Below, piece by piece: positions 43,855-54,462 of a stretch of 64,000 bases of DNA (positions within the stretch are counted from its first letter, which is position 1; each line of letters begins with the position of its first letter). The translations under genes were made by a program, and so were the position numbers. The notes beneath the pieces were generated by a model. That model was given only the letters and a program-made list of their open reading frames with translations, did not search any database and was not told the DNA's origin. The DNA is from Crambe crambe. Taxonomy: Eukaryota; Porifera; Demospongiae; Poecilosclerida; Crambeidae. Location: contig OZ004582.1 in assembly GCA_963924555.1 (NCBI GenBank), positions 3,038,001 through 3,102,000 on the forward strand, given 5' to 3'.

Positions 43855-44560
43855 ACAACACTATCTAATAAGACTCAAATCTTCATAGGAGATATTGTGA
43901 AAGTGGGAGGAACATCTGAATCACCACACTATGGAAAAGTTAAAAAATTTGTGCTTAAGGTACAGCTTTGGACAATCATTAATTTAATTTTATACATTAC
44001 AATTAAAAAATAAGGAGAATATATCACTTACGAACCAACAAGCCAGTTATATATTCTATCTGCTGACAACATGTGTGTGTCGTCCTCAGACATCCTAGGA
44101 TTATCTTCACTAGATCAAATCTAGTGAAAGATGAGAGAAGTCTTACTGATACTGTAAATAATACTCAATCTTATTACAGTCTGCAAAAATGTAATAATTT
44201 ATAGGAATTTCAAACTGTACATAGGGGATGCCAGTAGTAACAGTGCCATTGATACTATTTTGTGACGACACCAATGGCAATAAGAGCAAAAAGTGGAATA
44301 TGGAACTTAATCATTGCCGGTATTCATTGTCTCTTTATTCATATTAGTGACTATATAACAATTCTACATAGTGAATTTAAAGTGCCACTGAGAGATACAT
44401 ATTGTACACTGGGAACTCCACATACAGGACTTCTGCAACATCAAAAGTTGCTCCAACAAAGTTGACACCCAGCAGAACCAATTGTTGAAAATCTACTTCA
44501 GCTCGAAAAAGGGATTACTATGTTTGACACACAGTTGAAGCAGTTAGTTTTGGTGAGATA
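43855..44560 (+). pseudogene. relic of an unnamed protein with a DDTxGNKSKKWN motif
   Basis: 43870-43959 reads NKTQIFIGDIVKVGGTSESP and HYGKVKKFVLK and ends at a GT donor; about 44010-44100 reads GEYITYEPTSQLYILSADN. After a gap, 44230-44300 reads VVTVPLILFCDDTNGNKSKK and WN, with WNLIIAGI in the next frame, and 44470-44557 reads PAEPIVENLLQLEKGITMFD with TQLKQLVLV. I recall a DDTSGNxSKxWN family in fungi and lower animals; the first piece may belong to the end of another copy. Two or more frame changes. Function unknown. Confidence 0.4.
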
Positions 44561-44989
44561 ACCCAATGAGTTCTGACTTATACCACATTGGAAGCACTGC
44601 GAGAAAATACTGCAGGATGCATAATTACAATTAATCCCCATATACAATAATAAAAATAAAGCCTAACAATAACTAACAGGTAGATAAATAAATTAAACCT
44701 GATACTGTGGGAACTTCGTGATCGGATTGACCGACTCCAATTCTCCACTTTTCGACTTGAAAATAAAAAATAAATTGAAGGTCCTGCGCGCGCGCATCGC
44801 ACAGCACGTGACAAGTATTTTTCCACGTGCACTGCAGTGCAGCCTTGTGAGAAATGGCAACTTCCTTGAATGTTTGGCCAAGTGTCGTTGTAAAGAGGGT
44901 GCATCTGTAGTAGGGCACAGAAAAGTCTTAAAGGGCGAGTGGAGTGAGACATTTCTCAAGCTATTATCGAGGTATTTAGCTAATATTGG

Positions 44990-46067
44990 ATTTTTTTTTC
45001 CATGTATATATTAAATCACCTTTTATTAAAATCAAGGTACAGTGAAGAAATGAACAATGAAAAAGTAGAGAGTGTAGTAATCAACAAAGATGATCACACA
45101 CCGCCAGGACCTCGGAAAAGAACTGCAAGATTCAATGGCTGCACCAATAATAGCTTTAAGTGCTTGAATCCAAGCTCTTACTCTTAAAGATGAAAAATTT
45201 AACATCCATACTCCTGCTTCAGATATTAATTATGCTCGTTTCATAGAGCCAAAATTGAATTGAGACTACCTCAGAAAAGCTGATTTAAAAGATGCTCCAG
45301 CTTTAAAGAAATTTATGGATAGTCATTGTCACATGTCTCAGTATGTTTTTCAGGTAAAGAAATGTAAAGATACATTGTGCTACTACTGTGCTGAATATCT
45401 CATTCGAATGCCAGCTGAAATTTTTGCAAATCTACATTTTCTTCCATTACCAAGATTGGATTCCACAAAAAGCCATTATCGACCATTTACTGAAGTGTAT
45501 GGTAAAGAGTTATCTGAGTGTGATCGTCCATCTCAAATTACAGATGAAAATACTCAGATTGATTGGGAAAATAGTGAGTTATTCCGAAATACCCGTGTGA
45601 GGAAGGTTATCAATTGTCAGGAATGTTTAAAACCTCGATGTGTTTATGCTGCCAAAGTACTTTCATGGGAAGAAAAGGCTGCTATTAAGGTCATTGATGA
45701 GAGCCACCTTTATACATGTGGCATGCCTCTTTTTGGTGATAGTTCTTCCCTGCATAGGACTATTGTAGTTCGGCAGAAACTTACATGCTCAAGTCCAATT
45801 GAGGCCCAATACTTCAGTGCCAGGCTAGTTACATTACCTAATGTTTGCTACTGGTGTGGTGGACCAGAAGAAACCCTCGTATTTGATGATTTATACACTG
45901 AGCTTCAGGACAGCTACCAAGCTGTCAGACCTCTATGCTTCATCTGCAAATCTGAGGGAAAGGAGCATCACACATCGCACCCTAACGACATGGCTAATGG
46001 CCACATCCTGTGCAGGTGTTATATGAGGAGAACTGCTATTAATTGCCCCACCCCTTTTATGAGGTAA
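44990..46067 (+). pseudogene. cysteine-rich protein of unknown family
   Basis: The main frame 45315-46067 (250 residues) has CKDTLCYYCAEYLIRMP, CQECLKPRCVYAAK, LPNVCYWCGGPEETLVFDDL and VRPLCFICKSEGKEHHTSHP: five CxxC-type pairs that suggest zinc binding. Upstream, TLKDEKFNIHTPASDINYAR and RKADLKDAPALKKFMDSHCH extend the same frame to about 45190 across one TGA at 45260. A separate start at 45049 (MNNEKVESVVINKDDHTPPG) may be an earlier exon. It resembles multicopy sponge proteins, but I cannot name a function. Confidence 0.45.
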
Positions 46068-46980
46068 TATCGCGAAGATTTTTTTCATACGAGGCTGCAG
46101 CACATTATAGATAGCCCAGCTAGATTTTAGGCTATCCCTACTTAACCTTTTTATTTGAAGAAATTTTTTACGCTCACTTGTTTCTATCCTTTTTCTTGAA
46201 GTTGAATGAGGGAGGCTACAGTACAGTACTATACAAAGCCAGCTCTACATAAACCTCTTTTGTAGGTACATACAGTGTCTCTGGTTGAAGAATTTGTTTA
46301 GCTATTTAAGTTTTGTTGATATAAAACTTTACAGCAACAGCAATGTAAATGACATGTACACGGCATGGTGAAGTGAGCTGACTACACTACAGCAAAGTAC
46401 TGGCTATAATGCTACTATAGGATGAGCATCTGTACTGTAATTCAGCAAGGAGTGACTGGAACATCATCAGATAATAAATGAAGACCTTGGCTATAGCTAA
46501 ACTTAAGCTTACGTGGCTCCGCCCATAAGCCCCGCCCCCTTCAAAATGGCGTAGAAAGATTAGCAGTGTTCCGAGTGCTATCGAATAGTGAAGTAGAGCC
46601 TTAGTCAAAACTAATAGCAAAAGATCAGCCTCTAGGTGCCGCTCTAACAGATGGCCAAAGCAGAATTTTGATGACTATAGCCAGTAAGTCGGTACGTCGA
46701 TCTTATACATTATTATTATTATTATTATTATTATTATAAAGAAAAAGAACGAAAAGTCAATTTTAGAACTCGTTTTTTCTTATGTTGGCGAATGAATTTT
46801 TGGCTTTTGAACATTCTCCTCTCTTCTTTGTAGATATAATAATTCACTGTAGCCTTCTGAGAACCTGTAGAGTAAGGGTAGAAGAGAAAGAAGAGTTTTT
46901 AGTTTATACTGTCCTATGGACTTTGAACTGCCATCCCTACTTAGAGAGTGCTACTGCACTCTCTGATTATTACATTATTA
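46068..46980. other. no gene seen; ATT microsatellite
   Basis: Contains (ATT)n at 46708-46737. An open frame from 46782 starts AFEHSPLFFVDI but only its last part (after 47020) has family support. Confidence 0.45.
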
Positions 46981-47019
46981 TTATTATTGATCCACAATTA
47001 TACAGGTCTTCAAGTTCAC

Positions 47020-47436
47020 ACACTCAGAGACCCAAATTTCACCTGCTGCTGCATTTACCACAGTGCATAGCTGATTTTGGACGCACTGCCTCTTTTAATT
47101 CTGAAAGAATTCTTTATAATTATATTGTTGTATTACATGTATACATAAATGTGAATCCTTCAATGGAGTGATGAGACTCCATAACATTCATAGCAACCGC
47201 CATGCATCGAGTAATGATATTGCTATGAAACTATCACATTTGGAATATCTGCGATGGAGGCTCACCAAGGTATGTTATACAGCTGATCAATCAGATAATA
47301 ACTTGATATGATAATACCTTATAAGTTGGTAGGGTTGGAGCTGAGCTTGCAGACTCACCTGCAGTTCAACAATTTCTTTTTGGGAGGGCAGTAAACAAAC
47401 AAGCTTATTTATCAACCTGGTGTTCTGAGAAAGGTA
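47020..47436 (+). pseudogene. C-terminal remnant: PKFHLLLHLPQ / SNRHASSNDIA protein
   Basis: 47023-47110 reads RPKFHLLLHLPQCIADFGRT and ASFNSER; 47170-47268 reads MRLHNIHSNRHASSNDIAMK and LSHLEYLRWRLTK before a GT site; 47337-47430 reads GAELADSPAVQQFLFGRAVN and KQAYLSTWCSE. The order H-x-L-x-H, SER, SNRxAxSxDIA is that of the end of the DDT-motif family noted at 43855. I therefore suspect one gene from about 44200 to 47430 with foreign material between. Broken. Confidence 0.35.
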
Positions 47437-47437
47437 A

Positions 47438-47508
47438 AGGTAGGCACTGGATGATGTAATCGTAAGATCATGAAATGTTTTATTTATAGTTGCTTACCTT
47501 CTGGGAGG
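47438..47508 (+). repeat. single exon-like minisatellite unit left of the RAG1-like element
   Basis: GGCACTGGATGATGTAAT ... GTTGCTTACCTTCTGGGAGG is one unit of the array at 51752-52584, cut at the same place where the array starts on the other side of the RAG1-like element. It proves that the element sits inside the array. Confidence 0.85.
47505..47508. other. target-site duplication GAGG (left)
   Basis: GAGG occurs directly before the left end and directly after the right end (51752-51755). Removing the element and one copy leaves CTTCTGGGAGGGGGCGTGC, which matches the intact units nearby except for one C/T change. Confidence 0.8.
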
Positions 47509-47520
47509 CACGGGTGTTTC
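47509..47520 (+). repeat. RAG1-like element, left terminal inverted repeat
   Basis: CACGGGTGTTTC. Two more blocks are shared with the right end: TAATTACG at 47529-47536 (8 bases after the 12-mer) and CCATAGCAAC at 47583-47592. Confidence 0.85.
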
Positions 47521-47973
47521 GCTACATATAATTACGTGGACACTGACGTGTAAATGAAAAATTTTCAAATTGCATAGTAACACCATAGCAACGGTGTCTA
47601 GCGCTATAATATACTGTGGTTTAGCAGTTATTATAGCCTAGTCAGCAGTCCTGTGGCCACGTGTGTAACTTATGTGCTTAGAAGGAAGATCGAGCTGATT
47701 AAAGGAAAAAGAAGGAAAGAAAAAGGTCAAACCAAGCGCTGGCAGCACACGCTTGAATCCTACTCAACCTAGCACGCTATAACTGTTAGTAGCAAAGTCT
47801 ATGAAGTTCTCCAGGACATGGATGATAGGTGGAAATGAAGCTCAGAGAAAGCACAACAGGATGGGACTGTGTCCCAGTAATGGCTCATTTTTTGTGTGAA
47901 GAAAATCATTCGGTAAGTAAGCTATATATTTAAGATTAACAATAATGGGAGGGATACGAGTTTAAAGTGTCTA

Positions 47974-50900
47974 TCATGAAGATTTCTTGGGCCTTTTCTT
48001 TGGTGGTGGTTGCCTAACAAGGTTGTCAGGACAAACTTGGTTGAAATGCTCTTTTAGGATGCACTCTAATCTTTGAACCCTGTTGGGCATGTTGGTGTAG
48101 TTGCACCGAATTGAGTTGAAGCGTGCATGGATCGATTCTGCTCCCTGTTCACCTAGAAATCCTAGGCCTATTTTCCACTTTTGCAGAAAAGGGACAATGT
48201 GATCCTCCATCATATGGAGTTTAGGGGTTACTGTGGCTTCGGGGAATGATTCTCTGTAGAACTCCATGAATTTATCTATCTTCGCCTCTGTGGAAATCCA
48301 GCAACAAAGAAGGATCGAGTCATCAATCATATCTAACTTGTATACTTACCTAGATCTGAAATTTGTTTTTCATCCAGAATCTTTCCACTATCATAGATTG
48401 CCCTACATGCTGCAAATAAGCTGAACGCCTTCTCAAATGTTTTGTTCACAAATTCTGCGTCATGGATGAGTGTTGGACATCGGGTGGTAGCAATTGTAAC
48501 AACTGACCGACAAAGAGTTTGCATGTTCACCGTCTAATACCATTGCTTAGGTGAGTATTGAAAAAAATAATGACTTAACTAACCTTCAAGGTCCTATGAA
48601 TGTGATTTCCCACAAATGTTCCACTATAATATGCCTGACGGCATACATTAAAGGATGCCAGAGCATTATCAAGTGCCTGAACAAAGGGTCCATCCTTCCT
48701 CTTGAACCCCTTGCTTGCAGACAGTGATGCAAGTTCATTATCCTTTTCATGGGTACATGATACATATCAATACTTTGTACTTATAAATTGGCTTACGATA
48801 ATTCCAATTTCTTTTTTCTTTTCCTTGATAGCATCGCTAACCACTTTTGATGTACCAGAGTTCACAGGGGTGGCAGATGTAGACATGAGAGTAAGGAGTG
48901 ATAAAGTCTGGTCCAAAAGCTTCACATGGTCTTGCAGAGTCTTCTTTTTATCTAGCAGCTCTCTCTCTCTGTGAATCATGGCAGTAAAATTTCTGTACGA
49001 CTGCTTGTCACTATCACTCGCTACACTTGATTTGGCCATCTTCATATCAAGGTTGTGACACTCATCTTCCATCAGTGTAAATAAGCGAAAGAACACCCCA
49101 AGTGTTATGTGTAGTCCAGGTAAACAGACCTGTTATTTAAACATTAAGCTTTTGATGATTAAATTTGCTATACTTACAGAGTCGATGGGAATATCAAAAA
49201 GATATTCTGAGATTACGTTGTTGTAAAACTTCGCTCTCTTTATATTCCCACCATCATCTAAAAAACGTTTGAGATCATCTTGAAGTGTTTGGAGGGTACG
49301 AATGCGAGGTTTTCTACGTTCACTCCTTGGTTCCTTCAGCTCAGCATTTGTTATTTCACACCACAAACAGCAGTGACGTCCTAGGGAAATTAGGGTGAGT
49401 TAGTGGGTAATTGTGATTGATTGGTATAACCACCATACCACTTGCTCCTGACAACCCGTACATATGACACAGGAATTCATAGTCACCAGAGAGCAGGAGT
49501 TTGACAGAAAATTCATCACCATTGCTATTCCTACATACATAGATTGCATTACATTTTTATTAAGTCTGCATATTTAATATACCTCCACTTGCACTTCTGC
49601 AGCTCCTTAATTTGTAATTGGTAACGACCAAGAGCCACATTGAGGTTTGTCTTGGTATCTGACCCCTCGTATGCCAAAAAAACACATGTATTGTTCACAG
49701 AATTAGGGTGAGGAGTATTCAGCACTTGAAAATTCATTTTCATCGACTTGCCACCCTTATCTCCTCCTAATTTCAGCCAAATTTCACCTGGAGGTATGGC
49801 ATCTGCATTTGCAGTTAGTCGGCCCAGTCTGTAGTATCATTCAATGTAAAATTTTCATGATGTAAGTGTATCAGTTTTACCTATCATTCTGATCAAGCAA
49901 TTGTATGACTTTTGCTGGTAGGTCAGGGACGTATGCCATTGGTGCCTTACGAACTTCTTCTCCTCCACCATCCAAAGGGAAAGTAAAGGCAACAGTCTCA
50001 GAGGTAACATTTGCACCAATAAGGTCTTTGGCTAATGACCGCTCTTTATACTCGGTGCCGAAGCTGATTTTCCATTCCCTCATCCATCTGTTACAGGTAT
50101 GATGAGAACACATGATGTATACACTATCATTCATCCTTACCTCCGTAGTATCCTGAGTTTGCTCCATGTGATAGACAGATCAGACTTCATGGCCAAGACC
50201 TCACTTGGGGGGATTACTGTGGACACATCATGGACTGAAGCAGTGTCCAAGAGAGACTGCCTATCTTCCTTTGTCAGCACTTTTAACTCGTACTGAAGTT
50301 GATCTACTGAAGAGCCTTTGCTGATCACATCCCTAACTTGCTCCATCTCACTGCTTCTCCGTTTCAAAGTACGAGCAGAAGCAGAGCTGGATTCAACTCT
50401 TGGAGTAGTGAGTCTGACATATGTCAGTGGCTATAGAGGTAAGATCATTACTACTTTATGGAATTAATGTTATTAGGGCAAACCTTTCCACTGGGTGACC
50501 TGTAGGTGACAGAACCACTAGAGGGTATAAACTTCTCAGCCAACATGGCCATGGTGTATTGCTCTAATGTGCTGCTAAGTGATGAATCGAGTAGGTGCTC
50601 TACTGTGATTTGGGATAGGGGTGGAGTATATGTGTGCGAGCAGTTTGATGCCAAGTGTTTCTCCAGATGTCCCAGCTCGATCACTTCACCACACTCCCTG
50701 GGGCATTTGAGCAAGAGACTGCCAAGCATGTTCAAGACTAAAGGGTGGGGTATTGATATACCTACTTCTTTGGGATTGCAGGTACAGGTGAGGGTGCGGC
50801 TCTCTGTAATCTTCGAAATGCAAGATATACAAATCAGGTGCCGGCATGGGATGAGTTCCAGAGGTTGATTAGGGATGCATTTGCAATGTTGACAGAGTAG

Positions 50901-51360
50901 ATCATCGAGGAATGAAGATTTAAGGAACAGAGATGAATACAATGTTAGGTCGGTGTACTTAGGAGGGTTTATGGTGTTGACTGCCCTCATCATCTCTCTA
51001 CTTAAATGAGTAATATCATCATTTCGGGGCCTTCCCTGTGACTTGACCTTTTTAGTACCACCACTACGACCATAGCAGATATTGCAAAATTCATGATGTG
51101 GTACCCATGTTGAAATTTTCAGGTCAGTGTTGAATGCTACCCTAGTCTCGACTGATTTTTTTTATTTTCTGCATTGTTCTGTAGCAATTATGGCATACAG
51201 ATGTGGGATATATATCTTCATCCTCATCAGTGGTATCCATCCCAAAGGAAGTAGACATTAGAGATTTACATGTCTCATTTTTTTTGTCATGACTATATGA
51301 TTTCAATTTCAGCCCACAGATTCTACACAATTTTTTTAGGTTACTTAGATGGTGTTCCAT
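47974..51360 (-). CDS. RAG1L: RAG1-like recombinase with RING/ZDD and DDE core
   Basis: Predicted to cut DNA at the CAC ends and reinsert the element, in the nucleus. Exons (minus): 50484-51360, 50141-50430, 49881-50087, 49583-49828, 49439-49530, 49178-49380, 48797-49129, 48584-48742, 48350-48533, 47974-48287; all nine introns are GT-AG, 48-62 bases, and all joins keep frame, giving about 967 residues. Residues 1-120: CxxC pairs (LCRICG, CHNC, FCNIC). About 155-245: RING/zinc dimerisation region (CQHCKC, PCRHLICISCIS, LLKCPRECGEV) as in RAG1. Core: first Asp in WLKLGGDKGGKSMKMNFQV (about 480), second Asp in LLLSGDYEFLCHMYGLSGAS (about 555) followed by CLWC, zinc histidines HMMEDH (about 890) and the Glu block GEQGAES (about 911-915). 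RAG1 has the same order. One extra A in the A8 run at 51157-51164 shifts exon 1 and may be a sequencing error. The ATG at 51381 is an alternative start. Confidence 0.88.
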
Positions 51361-51739
51361 TGCTATAAAAAAATGGGCCATAGTATAATATTTAGAGAAT
51401 TGAGATGTTTAGCTATTCATCTATTGATTTATGCGGTTAATACCTTGGAAGTACTTCCTGTTTAGACAGCAATTGAACCACAAGCGACCGCCTTCTTTAT
51501 GAATCGAATTACCGTTGCTTGGAAACCGAATGCTCAGTTGCTTATCGTGTGTATTTAGCATGCGCAAAGCATTGATGGTCATGTTCTAGTGCTGTTTGAC
51601 CTTTTTAAGTATTTTCTACAAGGTTACTGGACCTGGGGAGGTCAACAGACCCTAGGCAACCAAGAGGTCAGGTTGCTATGGGCCCAGACACATACCGTAA
51701 TTAAAATATACAAGTTCTAAATTAACGTAGTGCCGCGAG

Positions 51740-51751
51740 GAAACACCCGTG
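51740..51751 (-). repeat. RAG1-like element, right terminal inverted repeat
   Basis: Inverse of CACGGGTGTTTC. TAATTACG lies inverted at 51696-51703, here 36 bases inside the 12-mer rather than 8, and CCATAGCAAC inverted at 51672-51681. The target duplication GAGG follows at 51752-51755. Confidence 0.85.
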
Positions 51752-52584
51752 GAGGGGGCGTGCAGCAGGTGGCACTGGATGATGTAATTGTAAGATTGTG
51801 GAATGTGTTATGTATACTAGTTAGTTGCTTACCTTCTGGGAGGGGGTGTGCAGCTGGAGGTGGCACTGGTTGATGTAATTGTAAGATCATGAAATGTGTT
51901 ATATATACATGTAGTTGCTTACCTTCTGGGTGCACAGCTGGAGGTGGCACTGGATATAAGAGTAATGAAATATCTTATCTATGTAAAGTTGCTTACCTTC
52001 TCGGAGGGGGTGTGCAGCTGGAGGTGGCTCTGGTTGATGTAATTGTAAGATCATGAAATCTGTTATAATATAGATGTAGTTGCTTACCTTCTGGTTGCAC
52101 AGCTGGAGGTGGCACTGGATATAAGAGTAATGAAATACCTTATCTATGTATAGTTGCTTACCTCCTGGGAGGGGGTGTGCAGCTGGAGGTGGCACTGGAT
52201 GATGTAATTGTATGAGTAATGAAATTGTTATCTTTAGTTACTTACCTTCTGGGAGGGGGTGTGCAAAGGGAGGTGGCACTGGATAATGTAATTGTAAGAT
52301 AGTGAAATCTGTTATATATACATGTAGTTGCTTACCTTCTGGGTGCACAGCTGGAGGTGGCAGTTGCTTACCTTCTGGGAGGGGGTGTGCAGCTGGAGGT
52401 GGCACTGGTTGATGTAATTGTAAGATCATGACATCTGTTTTGCTTACCTTCTGGGAGGGGGTGTGGAGCTGGATGTGGCACTGGATGATGTAATCGTAAG
52501 ATCATGAAATCTGTTATATATAGATGCAGTTGCTTACCTTCTGGGTGCATAGCTGGAGGTGGCACTGGATATAAGAGTAATGTT
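51752..52584 (-). repeat. minisatellite of exon-like units
   Basis: About nine units of 60-100 bases. Read on the minus strand each unit is a mini-exon (TGCCACCTCCAGCTGCACAC and CCCCTCCCAGAAG, coding PPPAAHPLPEG) followed by the donor GTAAGCAAC, a short AT-rich intron and an acceptor ...CAACCAG or ...ATCCAG. Two unit types alternate: one with GGGAGGGGGTGTGCAGC and one with GGGTGCACAGC. The array is cut on the left by the RAG1-like element and on the right by a hAT element. Confidence 0.85.
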
Positions 52585-54404
52585 ATTTCAGGCCCGGAGG
52601 AACCAGTCCGGTTGCTCAGGTTTTGGCCTGACCAATTTTACGCAGATAACCTTAGTTTTATGATAACCTTACCTATGGAGCTACTTAGTAGACTAAGGCT
52701 ACATCGCACGATCATTAAGACACGCCCACACTCTATCGCATATTAGTATGACACACCCACACTCTATTCCACATGCTCGAATGATTTCTTTAGCAGCTGC
52801 ATGCACCATTTTATCGGTCTTACCTGATCTTCCTGCTTCTCCCACACATCCTCCTCATTATTTTATTTTCCCAAAGAGAGACTTTGGACAGAAGAAAGTT
52901 GTGAAGAGATCTTGTCAGGCATCATGGTTTTCTAAGTGGTCTTGGTTGCACTATCAGCAGTCAAGTGATGCTGTGTTTTGTCATGTGTGTGTCAATGCTT
53001 TAAGATCTAAAAGAATGGATATGAGAAGAGGAGATCCTTCATTCAGCTATAAAGGCTTCTCTAACTGGAAGGACGGAACCATTGCTTTTAAGAAACATGA
53101 ATCTTCAGTAAGTCATAAAGAAGCAATGCAAGTAATGGTAACAATTCTATCATCTTGCCCTGATGTTGGTGAAATGCTTTCAAAGCAGCATGCTAAAGAA
53201 AAATGGGATAATAGGCAATGTTTTCTAAAAATATTGTCTAATGTACGCTTTCTTTCTAGGCAAGGACTTGCCTTTCGAAGTGATGGTTCAGAGATAAATT
53301 CTAATTTCATGCAACTTTAAAAATTAAGGGGGTCAGAAGATCCTCGCATTGAAACATGGCTTGCAAAGAAATCTAATAATTACACCTCCCATACAGTGCA
53401 GAATGAAATCATCAAAATTATGTCCCTTAATATTTTAAGATCAATAGCAACTAATATCAATAAGTCTGAGTTTTACTGCATCATGTGTGATGAGAGCACT
53501 GATGTTTCGAATCGAGAGCAACTTGTGATCTGTATTAGGTGGGTGGATGATAATCTTGAACCACACGAAGAATTTTTGGGCCTATACAAGATTGATAACA
53601 TCCAGGCTAGCACCATTGTAGCTGCTATAAAGGATAGCTTAGTGAGGCTAAGTTTCTCTTTTAGTAAGTGCAGAAGGCAGTGCTATGATGGTGCATCAAA
53701 TATGAGAGGTGCAAAAGGTGGTGTGGCAAAGTTGCTATGTATTTAGAGCAGTATATATGCACTGTTATGGGCACGCACTCAACTTGGCAGTTGGTGACAC
53801 TATAAAGGAATCAAAAGTAATGAAAGATGTGCTTGATACAGCATTTGAAGTCACTAAGCTGGTAAAGTATTCCCCCAAAAGAGCTGTGCAATTTGAGAAG
53901 CTGAAAAATGAGCTTGTCCCAGACTGTCCAGGTTTCAGGGTCTTGTGTCCAACTCGATGGACAGTGAGGGCAGCATCACTGAAGTCTATTATAGACAACT
54001 ATTCAGCTCTCCAAGAGCTTTGGCATGTGTCTAGAGGTGATGTGGCTGATCCATCTGTAAAAGCACGCATCATTGGAGTCCATTCCCAATTTTGTACCTT
54101 TAACTTTTATTTTGGAGCACAGCTGGGTTTTCTTTTGTTACAGCATAGTGATAATTTGAGTAAAACTCTTCAATCACCTAAGCTCTCAGCTTCTGAAGGT
54201 CAACAGTTAGCTAAAATGACCATTACAGCGCTTAAAAAAATCAGAAATGAGGAATCTTTTGATAAATTCTGGAAGAAAGTCGAGATTTATTGTCAGTCAT
54301 TAGATGTGGAAGACCCCAAACTTCCAAGAAGGAGAAAGCTGTATACGAACAGGAGCATGGGCTTGACTCAAATAAGCATGTTGACTGGTCACAGGTTGCT
54401 GTGA
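52585..54404 (+). mobile_element. hAT element (ZMYM1/TTF-type), 3' end eroded
   Basis: The left end is near CAGGCCCGGAGGAACCAG at 52589, followed by TCAGGTTTTGGCCTGA, a hairpin-like block. It inserted into the exon-like minisatellite. It encodes the transposase below. No CGCCACTG-type right end was found, and a 70-bp tandem duplication sits at its right border (54340-54460). Confidence 0.65.
52748..54404 (+). pseudogene. hAT transposase, ZMYM1-like, two breaks
   Basis: Order: TTF zinc finger (YFIFPKRDFGQKKVVKRSCQ, SWFSKWSWLHY, VFCHVCV, FSYKGFSNWKDG), linker, core (YCIMCDESTDVSNREQLVIC, CYDGASNMRGAKGGVAKL, YMHCYGHALNLAVGDT, VLCPTRWTVRAASL), inner helices to PKLPRRRKLY at about 54340. A TAA at 53318-53320 and a frame change near 53740 interrupt it. 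The C-terminal dimerisation region is absent. The nearest relative in the window is the relic at 13935. Confidence 0.85.
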
Positions 54405-54462
54405 GTTGGCATGAACAGGAGCGAGCTTGACTCAAATAAGCATGTTGACTGGTCACAGGTTA
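54340..54462 (+). repeat. 70-bp tandem duplication
   Basis: GCTTGACTCAAATAAGCATG and TTGACTGGTCACAGGTT occur twice, 70 bases apart. It lies exactly at the end of the hAT transposase relic. Confidence 0.85.

Larger units (their letters stand above)
47509..51751. mobile_element. RAG1-like (Transib/RAG superfamily) DNA transposon, near complete
   Basis: A 4243-bp element with 12-bp perfect inverted ends CACGGGTGTTTC, a 4-bp GC-rich target duplication and one spliced gene on the minus strand. Ends starting CAC are the rule in Transib elements and in RAG recombination signals. The target is a minisatellite unit readable in its empty form. The gene takes up 3.4 kb; the remaining 465 bases at the 3' side and about 390 at the 5' side hold no second gene, so there is no RAG2-like partner. 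The short identical ends and a gene with a single homopolymer break suggest a young copy. Confidence 0.9.

Noticed and set aside
44578-45014. Overlapping frames on both strands as genes.
   Set aside because: Three frames on one strand and one on the other are open over the same bases with no family support in any.
47509-51751. That the RAG1-like gene is a domesticated host gene.
   Set aside because: Inverted ends, a target duplication and a readable empty site show a mobile element.
47509-51751. A RAG2-like kelch/PHD gene inside or beside the element.
   Set aside because: No kelch blocks were seen on either strand within the ends or in the flanks to 46000 and 53000.
47505-51756. A 5-bp target duplication for the RAG1-like element.
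   Set aside because: GGAGG on the left and GAGGG on the right do not match; only the 4-bp GAGG is exact.
51752-52584. The regular array could be a CRISPR array or a coding collagen-like repeat.
   Set aside because: Unit lengths vary, there are no unique spacers, and the coding block is cut by a splice donor in every unit; the genome is eukaryotic.
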